From: Firmicutes bacterium UBA6418
GTDB lineage: Bacteria > Bacillota > Clostridia > Peptostreptococcales > Anaerovoracaceae
Direction: 5' to 3'
Assembly (NCBI GenBank): GCA_002439735.1
Contig: DJPG01000073.1
Span: 6,760 to 23,159, forward strand
DNA: 16,400 nucleotides
Below the pieces are notes generated by a model. That model was given only the letters and a program-made list of their open reading frames with translations. It was not told the origin of the DNA and searched no databases. Both the position numbers and the translations under genes were made by a program. Position 1 is the first letter of the stretch. Each line of letters opens with the position of its first letter. Of this stretch, positions 7,070-14,066 are shown piece after piece.

Positions 7070-8364
7070 AGACGATTTTCGGAGATAAAAAAGGTTCCTA
7101 TCTTGTTTTGCTGACGATCAGTCTGTGCGCTGTGATGATTTTTGTCTCAGCTGTGCTGTTCACATCGGGACAGGAGGCTATCGGAAGTACCGCGCGGAGC
7201 TTCGGTGTTCTGTGGGGCAGGAGCGTTCTGGCGGAATACGACCGTACGCTGAAAGACCGATATGGCTTGTTCGGATTTTATGGAGATGCTGTGATGGCGG
7301 AAAAAAAACTGAATTTTTACGCAGACTACACCAGCAGCGGCAAACGCTATATCGATTGCCGCGCGGAAAATGTCCGTTTGGAGAATTACGCACTTACGAA
7401 TGTCGATGTTTTTGAGAAGCAGATACAGGAGGTCGTTCTGTCAGGCGTCCGTCCCGAACCGATCCTTCGTGCGGCGGAGCAGCCGGAGGAAACAGGAAAC
7501 CGCGTGATCCGCAGCGCATGGATTCTCAACAGTTTGCCGTCGGCCGGACAAAAGGACGGCTTGAACGTAATGAAACTGCTGCAGAATCTTGGCGATGAAA
7601 TTTCTTTGGAACAGACGGCGGCGCGCGCCGCGGATATCCGCTATATCTTTACATTCTTCAAATATGCCGGAATCGAGGAGGAGACGAAAAAGGAACTCGG
7701 CGATACTTTTTTTCACAATGAGGCTGAGTATATTCTTAGCGGAAAAGCAGATGACGAAAAAGCGCGAAAATATGTGCGGCGGGTTCTGATCGCGGTACGA
7801 AACACGCTGAACCTGACCTATCTTTACCGCTGCACGGAAAAACGGGAGGCTGCGCTGGCTGCCGCAGAGGCTCTTACACCGGGACCTGCCGCAGTGTTGA
7901 CGCAGGCCTTGATTTTGGAAAGCTGGGCTTTGATCGAAGCTGAGAATGATCTGCGGCTTCTTGCGGCGGGGGAGTGCGTGGCGCTCCGCAAGAAAGACGA
8001 AAATTGGGCGATCTCTCTTGAGAATGTCCTGGCAACGGAATTCAGCGATAAGACCGAGGATGAATCACAAGCAAAGCAGGAAGAAACGTTCATCCGACCG
8101 CAAAACACGGCGGGACAAAGCTATGATGACTATCTGAAGCTGCTCATCGCTGCGCTGCCGCAGAAGATCCGCGCGTTGCGCATGATGGATCTGATACAGA
8201 TCAATTTGAAATACCTGTATAATGGAAGCTTTCTGCTGCGGGATTACTATACCGGGCTGCATTATCAGCTACTGGTAAACGGAAAAACATATGAATTTAC
8301 AGAAACCTATGACAGACAAAACAACACGGACTTTGCCAAAAATAAAAAGCAGACGCAGAAATAA
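7066..8364 (+). CDS. DUF5702-like Tad-locus membrane protein, 432 aa
   Basis: After KKGSYLVLLTISLCAVMIF, a TadG-like single membrane anchor (about residues 10-34), comes a large extracytoplasmic region. The segment LAEYDRTLKDRYGLFGFYGD (55-74) is typical of DUF5702 proteins found in clostridial Tad loci. The rest is mostly helical and rich in Glu, Lys and Ala, with two blocks (about 165-320 and 345-420) and no catalytic motif that I recognise. Function is unknown; the position among pilins suggests a pseudopilin-like or surface component. The start ATGA overlaps the previous stop, showing coupling. The 3' end overlaps the next gene by 74 nt, which is long for this operon. Confidence 0.8.
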   Translation: MKTIFGDKKGSYLVLLTISLCAVMIFVSAVLFTSGQEAIGSTARSFGVLWGRSVLAEYDRTLKDRYGLFGFYGDAVMAEKKLNFYADYTSSGKRYIDCRAENVRLENYALTNVDVFEKQIQEVVLSGVRPEPILRAAEQPEETGNRVIRSAWILNSLPSAGQKDGLNVMKLLQNLGDEISLEQTAARAADIRYIFTFFKYAGIEEETKKELGDTFFHNEAEYILSGKADDEKARKYVRRVLIAVRNTLNLTYLYRCTEKREAALAAAEALTPGPAAVLTQALILESWALIEAENDLRLLAAGECVALRKKDENWAISLENVLATEFSDKTEDESQAKQEETFIRPQNTAGQSYDDYLKLLIAALPQKIRALRMMDLIQINLKYLYNGSFLLRDYYTGLHYQLLVNGKTYEFTETYDRQNNTDFAKNKKQTQK

Positions 8365-8995
8365 CAAGAGGGGAAGCTATCTGGTCGAGGCTTCCATGTC
8401 GCTTCCACTGTTCATCCTGTGCGTGGTCGCGCTGGCACTGGTGATTCGCATCATTGGCATCTGTGAAAATATCGGCTTTACCACCTGCAGACAAATGCGA
8501 GAGATCGGAATAAACGCTTATCAAGATTGGAATGTGGTTTCCCTTTGCAAACTCTCCCTTGTCTCAGCAGTGGAAAAAGAAAATCCGGCGCTGCGGAAGT
8601 TTACAGTTCGCAATTTTGACTATCTGTATACGGACCGCAGCGCCGGCGGTGTGATCGACGACTTGATCGCCGTGGACACCGAAGCTATCTTTGAGGTGCA
8701 GAATCCCATCGGTATCTACGGAAAGATCCGTTTTACGCAGGGACTTTTGACGCGGGGGTTTACCGGCACGGAGCGGCCGCGGGATCCTTTGGACGCGGCA
8801 GACTTCGCGGACGGAGAAGCATCCAGATCAGTCGTCGTTTTTCCGAAATACGGCTATCGCTACCACGCGGAGAACTGTCGTTATGTTAAACAGGATTACG
8901 TGGGTGAAGAACAGCGTCTGGAAATGGAACTGCGGGATGCGGAGGGAAAGGGCTATACAGCCTGCCGGATCTGCAAAGGAGGTGCCTATGCTTGA
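8291..8995 (+). CDS. TadE-like pseudopilin with C-terminal His/Cys motif, 234 aa
   Basis: Residues 22-50 form a canonical class III signal: a basic leader RRRNNKRG, then SYLVEASMSLPLFIL. Cleavage after Gly28 would put Glu33 at mature position 5. This is the TadE pattern, with one membrane helix and an extracytoplasmic domain. The C-terminus has a distinct small module: YRYHAENCRY (His192, Cys196) and GYTACRIC (Cys225, Cys228), resembling the YHxxxC...GYxPCxxC metal-binding-like modules appended to various secreted clostridial proteins. The ATG at 8291 overlaps the previous gene by 74 nt; ATG 8309 is an alternative, and neither has a strong ribosome site. The last 8 nt overlap the following gene. 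Confidence 0.82.
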   Translation: MNLQKPMTDKTTRTLPKIKSRRRNNKRGSYLVEASMSLPLFILCVVALALVIRIIGICENIGFTTCRQMREIGINAYQDWNVVSLCKLSLVSAVEKENPALRKFTVRNFDYLYTDRSAGGVIDDLIAVDTEAIFEVQNPIGIYGKIRFTQGLLTRGFTGTERPRDPLDAADFADGEASRSVVVFPKYGYRYHAENCRYVKQDYVGEEQRLEMELRDAEGKGYTACRICKGGAYA

Positions 8996-9512
8996 AAAAC
9001 GAATCATAAATCTCAGAAGCGCAGCATTTGCGGATTCGTATATCCGGGAGATACTTCTGAACGGAAGTTGCGACGAGATCCTGCCGTTCAGCCTGCTGCA
9101 GGCGGAAACCTACTGCTTCGGGGTCTATCATACAGCGGGATACCTGCGCTTACGCCATATGGAAAGGATGAATGCGGAGCAGATCCTGCTATTGGCCGAA
9201 AAAATCCTTCGACTGATCGATGGATGCAGAGACTGCCTCCTGTTTCCGGAGGATTATGTTCTGAATCCGGATACGTTGTATGTCCGTCGGGATCTTTCTG
9301 AGATCCGGTTGGCATATCTTCCGATGCGTGGAAAGGGGAACGTCCGTAAGAGCCTGCAATATCTGCTTGCGGAACTGAAACCGCTTGTAACCGGAAACGG
9401 GGTACAGAGTCTGAAATTTCTGGAGCGGCTCCTGGAGCGTGAGGATCGGAGGACAAATCAACTCATCGGCTGTCTGGAAGAACGACGGCGCGAAATCGCG
9501 CTCCTTGCATAA
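8988..9512 (+). CDS. DUF6382-like protein of Tad loci, 174 aa, no FHA domain
   Basis: A soluble, leucine-rich protein whose middle (LLFPEDYVLNPDTLYVRRD then IRLAYLPMRGKGN, about 84-117) resembles the DUF6382 domain seen at the N-terminus of FHA proteins in clostridial pilus loci. Here the protein ends about 55 residues later in a charged helix, and no FHA domain follows. Function is unknown; a cytoplasmic regulator or adaptor of the Tad ATPase is a reasonable guess. Start ATG 8988 is fixed by AAAGGAGGTG at 8975-8984 and overlaps the upstream stop by 8 nt; the longer frame beginning at 8883 has no such site. It is the last gene clearly belonging to the pilus operon. Confidence 0.68.
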   Translation: MLEKRIINLRSAAFADSYIREILLNGSCDEILPFSLLQAETYCFGVYHTAGYLRLRHMERMNAEQILLLAEKILRLIDGCRDCLLFPEDYVLNPDTLYVRRDLSEIRLAYLPMRGKGNVRKSLQYLLAELKPLVTGNGVQSLKFLERLLEREDRRTNQLIGCLEERRREIALLA

Positions 9513-9534
9513 AAATGCCGCTGCCGCATATACA
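9505..9534 (+). promoter_or_regulatory. Possible promoter for the SPOR-ispH-rpsA unit
   Basis: TTGCAT (9505-9510) and TATACA (9529-9534) lie 18 bp apart at the end of the DUF6382-like gene, ahead of a 60-bp gap. The -10 box is only a partial match, so the downstream genes could also be read from the pilus operon. Confidence 0.3.
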
Positions 9535-9572
9535 TAGGAAAAAAAGAAAACTGCGGTAAGGGAGGAAATGGG

Positions 9573-10061
9573 ATGCCGGCGAGGAAGATCAGGAGAAAAA
9601 TCAGAAAAAGAAGACCTGCAAGTGAAAATTCCGGGGTGAAATTGTCCCTGTTTCTTGGTATAATACTTTTGGCGGTTGGTTTGGGCTTTTTAACGGCTCG
9701 GTTCGTGATCGGTCCGCTGCTTGGCTATAACGCCGAAGAAAGTCCCACGCAGGAGCTGACGGAAAAAACAGATGCGGACGCAGGCGCAGAGGATGCGGAC
9801 GCTGCGGATCCGACCGATACCGCTCCGTCCAGCGAAGAAGGCTATGCTTTGCAGTTTGGCGCGTTTTCCAGCAAGGAGGCTGCGCAGGAACTTTCGGACG
9901 CTCTGCAGGCAAAAGGGATCAAGACCAGCGTTGTAGAGATCGATCATGTGTTCAAAGTCATGAGTCCGATCACAGAGAAAAAAGAGACCGCTCTGCAGAA
10001 TCTTGAAAAAGTAAAAGACAAGGAGATCACCGATGTGTTCATTACCGCAGTCGGTGCATAA
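9573..10061 (+). CDS. Single-pass membrane protein with C-terminal SPOR domain, 162 aa
   Basis: The N-terminal 16 residues are strongly basic (ARKIRRKIRKRR). One transmembrane helix follows (about 23-45), then an acidic, Ala/Asp-rich linker (55-90), then a SPOR domain (91-160) with the characteristic YALQFGAFSSKEAAQELSDALQAKGI opening (given here as YALQFGAFSS at 91-100 plus the helix after it). SPOR domains bind denuded glycan strands of peptidoglycan at septa, so the protein probably sits in the membrane with its SPOR domain in the wall, near the division or engulfment site. GGAGG at 9561-9565 supports ATG 9573. It is 8 nt upstream of ispH, which has no ribosome site of its own, so the two are probably coupled. 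Confidence 0.85.
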   Translation: MPARKIRRKIRKRRPASENSGVKLSLFLGIILLAVGLGFLTARFVIGPLLGYNAEESPTQELTEKTDADAGAEDADAADPTDTAPSSEEGYALQFGAFSSKEAAQELSDALQAKGIKTSVVEIDHVFKVMSPITEKKETALQNLEKVKDKEITDVFITAVGA

Positions 10062-10069
10062 CAAACAGA

Positions 10070-12034
10070 ATGAAGGAAATCTTAGTTGCAGAAAATTCCG
10101 GTTTTTGTTTCGGAGTGAAACAGGCGTTGGAAAAAACAGAAGCACAGATCCGGCAAAAAAAGGCGGATCAAACAGAAGGAAAACTCTATACCTGGGGACC
10201 GCTGATCCACAACCAGGCGGTTACGGACGCTCTGGCGAAACAGGGCGTACAGATCACGGAAAGCTTTGAACCGGTTGCCGAAAATGATACACTGATTGTG
10301 CGTTCGCACGGAGAATCCAAAAAATTTTTTGCGGAAGCTGCCGGACGCGGCATCCGCATCGTAGATGCGACCTGCCCTTTTGTAAAAAAAATTCATGATC
10401 TGGTCGAAAAGGCCTATGCGGACGGCTATCAGGTCGTGATCCTCGGTGACGCGGAACATCCGGAAGTCCGAGGCATCAACGGCTGGTGCGGGAATCAAGC
10501 ACTGGTGGTTTCGTCAGCGGAAGAGGCACGTGCGTTAAAGGAGGACAACCTTTTCGTTGTTTGCCAGACAACCATCAGGCGTCAGTTGTTGGATGATGTC
10601 GAAGCTGTCTTTGCAGCCGCAGGAAAACAGATGGTCATTCACAATACCATTTGCAGCGCCACCACGCTCAGACAGAATAGCTGTATGAAACTGGCAGAAA
10701 TCTGCGATTGCTTCCTTGTGATCGGTGGCAAGAACAGTTCCAATACGCAAAAACTCGCTGAAATTGCAAAAAAAAGGTGTAAAAAAGTATTTTTTATTGA
10801 AAAAATCGAAGATTTACCGTTGCACAAAATCGCAAAGTATAATAAAATAGGAGTTGCAGCAGGTGCATCGACGCCTGCATGCGTAATTAAGGAGGTTATT
10901 GCTACCATGAGTGAAAACATCACTGAAATGAACATGATGGACTTAATGGACGACATCGAAAAGTCCTTAAGACTACCAAGAATCGGCGAAACTGTTAACG
11001 GAAAGGTACATCAAGTTACTGACAAAGAGATCATCGTTAACATGGGATGCAAAAAAGACGGAGTAATTCCGAAAGAAGAAGTAACATTGGAAGGAGACCA
11101 GAAGCTAACAGATTTATTCAAAGAAGGCGATGAAATCCAGGCGAAAGTTATCAAGACAGATGACGGTGAAGGCGTGATTTTACTTTCTAAGAAGAAATTA
11201 GAAGTCAATGAACACTGGAATGAAATCATTGAAGCGCTTGAGAACAAATCGATTATTAACGTGAAAGTGGTTAAGCAGGTGAATGGTGGCGTAATTGCGG
11301 CATATAAAGAAGTATCCGGATTTATTCCTCTGTCCCAGCTTTCCGACAAATACGTTGAGAACGCTGAAGAATTTATCGGTCAGGAGCTTCCGGTCATCGT
11401 TACCAGAGTTGATCAGAAGAGAGGCAGAGCTGTATTCTCCCATAAGGCTGTCCTGTTAGAAGAAAAGAAGCAGAGAGAAAAAGAAGTCTGGGATAAGCTT
11501 CAGGTGGGCGATATCGTAGAAGGCACGGTTATGAGATTTACCGACTACGGCGCATTCGTAGATTTGGGCGGCATCGACGGACTGCTTCACATCTCCGAGA
11601 TTTCCTGGGGCAAGCTGAAACATCCGCAGGAAGTTCTTGCGATCGGCGACAAGGTTAAGGTTAAGATCTTATCCATGAACGATGAAAAGGGAAAGATTTC
11701 CTTGGGCTTAAAGCAGACCACACCGGAACCATGGTCCGTGATCAATGAAAAATATCAGATCGGACAGGTTGTTAGCGGTAAGGTTGTTCAGATTAAAGAA
11801 TACGGTGCATTTGTAGAACTGGAACCGGGTCTTGACGGACTGGTACATATCTCCGAAGTTGCGCATAAGAGAGTGAATGACATTGCGGACGAATTGACCG
11901 TTGGACAAACTGTGAACGCAAAGATCCTCGACATCGATACCGACCGTAAGAGAATCAGTCTCAGTATCAAGCAGACTCTGGATGATTCTGCAGAAGAAGC
12001 AGAAGAAGATTATCAGGAAGAAGACGAAGAATAA
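10070..12034 (+). CDS. ispH-rpsA: IspH (HMBPP reductase) fused to ribosomal protein S1, 654 aa
   Basis: Residues 1-279 are IspH, the 4Fe-4S enzyme that reduces HMBPP to IPP and DMAPP in the last step of the MEP pathway. Cluster cysteines are Cys13 (SGFCFGV), Cys102 (DATCPFV) and Cys195 (NTICSAT); His47, His80, His130 and the E-H-P-E region line the active site. Residues from about 290 carry four S1 RNA-binding repeats, the last two (VGDIVEGTVMRFTDYGAFVD and IGQVVSGKVVQIKEYGAFVE) being the most canonical, followed by a very acidic tail (DDSAEEAEEDYQEEDEE). This fusion is known in Clostridia. The IspH start at 10070 lacks a ribosome site and is 8 nt after the SPOR gene. A good internal ribosome site and ATG lie at the junction, so a separate 375-residue S1 may also be made. 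Confidence 0.96.
   Translation: MKEILVAENSGFCFGVKQALEKTEAQIRQKKADQTEGKLYTWGPLIHNQAVTDALAKQGVQITESFEPVAENDTLIVRSHGESKKFFAEAAGRGIRIVDATCPFVKKIHDLVEKAYADGYQVVILGDAEHPEVRGINGWCGNQALVVSSAEEARALKEDNLFVVCQTTIRRQLLDDVEAVFAAAGKQMVIHNTICSATTLRQNSCMKLAEICDCFLVIGGKNSSNTQKLAEIAKKRCKKVFFIEKIEDLPLHKIAKYNKIGVAAGASTPACVIKEVIATMSENITEMNMMDLMDDIEKSLRLPRIGETVNGKVHQVTDKEIIVNMGCKKDGVIPKEEVTLEGDQKLTDLFKEGDEIQAKVIKTDDGEGVILLSKKKLEVNEHWNEIIEALENKSIINVKVVKQVNGGVIAAYKEVSGFIPLSQLSDKYVENAEEFIGQELPVIVTRVDQKRGRAVFSHKAVLLEEKKQREKEVWDKLQVGDIVEGTVMRFTDYGAFVDLGGIDGLLHISEISWGKLKHPQEVLAIGDKVKVKILSMNDEKGKISLGLKQTTPEPWSVINEKYQIGQVVSGKVVQIKEYGAFVELEPGLDGLVHISEVAHKRVNDIADELTVGQTVNAKILDIDTDRKRISLSIKQTLDDSAEEAEEDYQEEDEE
10838..10843 (+). 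promoter_or_regulatory. Possible internal -10 box ahead of the S1 half
   Basis: A perfect TATAAT sits in an AT-rich stretch inside the 3' end of the IspH part. The best -35 is a weak TTTACC at 10813-10818 with 19-bp spacing. A start near 10850 would give a 57-nt leader for an S1-only message. The AT-rich codons alone could produce this match. Confidence 0.3.
10888..10909 (+). promoter_or_regulatory. rpsA: Internal ribosome binding site and ATG for stand-alone S1
   Basis: TAAGGAGGT at 10888-10896 is followed 10-11 nt later by ATG at 10907 in the fusion frame. From here translation gives MSENITEMNM and 375 residues of S1 (10907-12034). The site is far stronger than the one in front of ispH and sits exactly at the domain junction. 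Confidence 0.65.
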
Positions 12035-12075
12035 GAATAAAGAAAAAGCATCGTCATTTTATGAGAAAACAAAGA

Positions 12076-12108
12076 AGAGAGCCGTTTTTACGGCTCTCTG
12101 ATTTTGTT
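12076..12108 (+). terminator. Rho-independent terminator after ispH-rpsA, possibly bidirectional
   Basis: A 10-bp stem AGAGAGCCGT/ACGGCTCTCT (12076-12085 with 12090-12099) closes a TTTT loop and is followed by GATTTTGTTTTT. On the minus strand the stem is followed by TTCTTTGTTTTC, so it may also end the convergent rqcH transcript. Confidence 0.85.
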
Positions 12109-12132
12109 TTTGGTGTTTTGCGGGCAAGCAGT

Positions 12133-13827
12133 TTACGATCTAGCTTCTTGCTCCGGCAGTTTTGGGTTGACCCATACGGTGCGATTGTTGGTGAAGATCA
12201 CCATGCCCGGCTTGGCGCCGGCCGGTTTTTTGACATACTTGACCGGAACATAATCGACGGGCACGTTTTCGGAGCTGCGTGCTTTGCTGTGATAAGCGGC
12301 GATGGCGGCCGCTTCAAAGATTGCGGTTTCGTCCGGCTGCACGTCGGCGCACTGCACGATGACGTGAGAACCGGGAATATCCTTGGTATGCAGCCAGAGA
12401 TCTTTTTTGCCTGCGGTCTTGAACGTAAGAACATCATTTTCTTTATTGTTGCGACCGACGAGTACGGTCATACCGTTGGTCAGTGTGTACTGATACGGTT
12501 CCGGCTTATACTTCTTTTCGTGGAAACCGCCGTTCTGTTTTCGGCGGCGCAGGTAGCCGGTTTCGATCAGTTCGGTGCGCAGTGCGTCGATCTCCTTGAC
12601 GTCTTCCGTGTTTTCAAGAAAGGCGAGCACAGATTCCAGATAACGGATCTCCCCGTCATTTTCCAGGAGTTGGATCTGCTTCTCTTTGACCGCAGTCTTG
12701 GCCTTTGCATACCTCTTGAAATAATGCTGCGCATTCTTGGCAGGCGTCAGCTTGACGTCCAAAGGGATCTCAATTTCCTTTCCGTCATAGTAATTGATGA
12801 CACGGACGGACTTCATTCCGGGCTGAACCAGATGCAGATTTGCGGTCAAGAGCTCACCAAATAATCGCAGATCTTCAGAATCCTCTGCCTTGAGCAGATC
12901 CTCGGAGAGACGTTTTTTCTTCAGGTACATTTTGTCCAGACTTGCGGTCACGGATTTGATCAGATCGTGGGATTTTTGCCGGCCTTGGTTTGAGGAATCC
13001 TTTTTGGAAAAAAAGTATGCGAGCGCGGCGCTCATGCTGCCAAAGGTCTGTGTTTCATAGTTTGCGGCATAGTCGCGCAGCGGAACCGGATAGAATTCCA
13101 CCGGATGCTGCTTGTCATCCTCATAAACATAGGCCACTTGGATCCCTGCTTCGATCTGCGCGCGGACTTGTTCAAAATAGGCGGCGCGATCCGCGCCTGT
13201 GTGCAGAGCCAGTTCTCCGGCAAAGGCCGGCGCGATACCGCCGATCGCCTGCAGGATCGCTTTGCTGTCTGACGGCAGAGCAGCGACCGCTTCCGCTGTG
13301 ATTTCGCGGAACGGCGTTTTGTCTTGTGCCGGCGGATATTGATAGATAAGACCCGGCAGGATCTGCCGCACGCGGTTGACATCAAAGGAGATCCGTTTGA
13401 TGGCGTCGATGATCTTCCCGGTCGCCAGATCGATCAGCACGATATTGCTGTGCTTGCCCATGATCTCAAAGATCAGCTTTTTGGAAACCGTAAAGCCGAG
13501 CTCGTTCAGCGTTTCCAGCGAGATCTCGATGATACGTTCCGAATCCTTTTGTGCAACATCTGTAATGCGTCCGCCCTGCAGATGCTTGCGCAGCAGCATG
13601 CAGAACGAAAGCGGTGCCGGCGGATTGACCGGATTGGATTCAATGAAATGCACGCGTGCATGTGCTGAACCGGCTGAGGCAAACAGCTTGCGGTTGCCGT
13701 TTTTGGTATGGATATGAAAGACGAGTTCATCTGCCTCCGGCTGATAAACCTTCTCGATTTTTCCCAGTAAAATAGTGTTTTGCAGTTCCCGGACGACCGC
13801 CCGGGTAACGATTCCGTCGTAAGCCAC
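12133..13827 (-). CDS. rqcH: RqcH / NFACT-family ribosome quality control protein, 564 aa
   Basis: This is the bacterial Rqc2/NEMF homologue that binds split 50S subunits carrying stalled peptidyl-tRNA and recruits tRNA-Ala for C-terminal alanine tailing. The N-terminus VAYDGIVTRAVVREL and QPEADELVFHI are the NFACT-N signature. FCMLLRKHLQGGRI (75-88) and QKDSERIIEI follow, with E97-R98 at the tRNA-binding position usually called the DR motif. A coiled-coil middle (about 330-440) precedes NFACT-R with LVGRNNKENDVLTFKTA and DLWLHTKDIPGSHVIVQ. Length is normal. Start: GTG at 13827 preceded by GAAAGGAG at 7 nt; an in-frame ATG far upstream (13980) gives an extension without family similarity and without a ribosome site. 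Older annotations call this family fibronectin-binding (FbpA). Confidence 0.94.
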   Translation of the reverse strand: MAYDGIVTRAVVRELQNTILLGKIEKVYQPEADELVFHIHTKNGNRKLFASAGSAHARVHFIESNPVNPPAPLSFCMLLRKHLQGGRITDVAQKDSERIIEISLETLNELGFTVSKKLIFEIMGKHSNIVLIDLATGKIIDAIKRISFDVNRVRQILPGLIYQYPPAQDKTPFREITAEAVAALPSDSKAILQAIGGIAPAFAGELALHTGADRAAYFEQVRAQIEAGIQVAYVYEDDKQHPVEFYPVPLRDYAANYETQTFGSMSAALAYFFSKKDSSNQGRQKSHDLIKSVTASLDKMYLKKKRLSEDLLKAEDSEDLRLFGELLTANLHLVQPGMKSVRVINYYDGKEIEIPLDVKLTPAKNAQHYFKRYAKAKTAVKEKQIQLLENDGEIRYLESVLAFLENTEDVKEIDALRTELIETGYLRRRKQNGGFHEKKYKPEPYQYTLTNGMTVLVGRNNKENDVLTFKTAGKKDLWLHTKDIPGSHVIVQCADVQPDETAIFEAAAIAAYHSKARSSENVPVDYVPVKYVKKPAGAKPGMVIFTNNRTVWVNPKLPEQEARS

Positions 13828-13980
13828 AGAGTTTCTCCTTTCGATTGCTTGTGTGTCCGGATCTTGCGTGTGACGCAGAAAAAGAACACTTGTTTTCGGG
13901 CCGATGATTATGGTAAAAGAAAAAGGACAAGAGGACAAGTCAGCGAGCGGTTGGACCCCGAAGGTACTGGTTGCATACAT

Positions 13981-14020
13981 AAAAAAATAACCGCCCAACG
14001 GCAAGGTCAGCGGTTATTTT
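13981..14020 (-). terminator. Rho-independent terminator on the minus strand
   Basis: An 11-bp perfect stem AAAATAACCGC/GCGGTTATTTT (13984-13994 with 14010-14020) with a 15-nt loop. Read on the minus strand it ends in a run of seven T (13987 down to 13981). It lies about 154 nt before the rqcH start codon. Confidence 0.75.
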
Positions 14021-14060
14021 AGAAAATAACTAACGTGGTCAGCCGTTCGGCTTTCCTCTT
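13981..14060 (-). ncRNA. Putative ~80-nt small RNA or attenuated rqcH leader
   Basis: Transcription from the promoter at 14095-14067 would start near 14060 and end at the terminator at 13984-14020, giving about 80 nt with no credible ORF. The RNA would contain a short 5' hairpin (AGCC/GGCU around 14052-14041), then GUUAUUUU (14030-14023), AAAAUAACCGC (14020-14010) and GCGGUUAUUUU (13994-13984). The middle segment can pair with either of the others. The arrangement resembles the antitoxin RNAs of type I toxin loci, whose 3' end lies antisense to a small ORF, and equally resembles a transcription attenuator upstream of rqcH. Neither role is proven. Confidence 0.5.
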
Positions 14061-14066
14061 GTTCTC

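Noticed and set aside
12061..12864. 267-codon plus-strand ORF opposite rqcH
   Set aside because: It begins inside the terminator hairpin region and is antisense to the conserved NFACT-R domain.
13828..13980. 51-codon N-terminal extension of RqcH from an in-frame ATG at 13980
   Set aside because: The extension has no ribosome site, does not resemble the family, and the GTG at 13827 with GAAAGGAG matches the conserved N-terminus.
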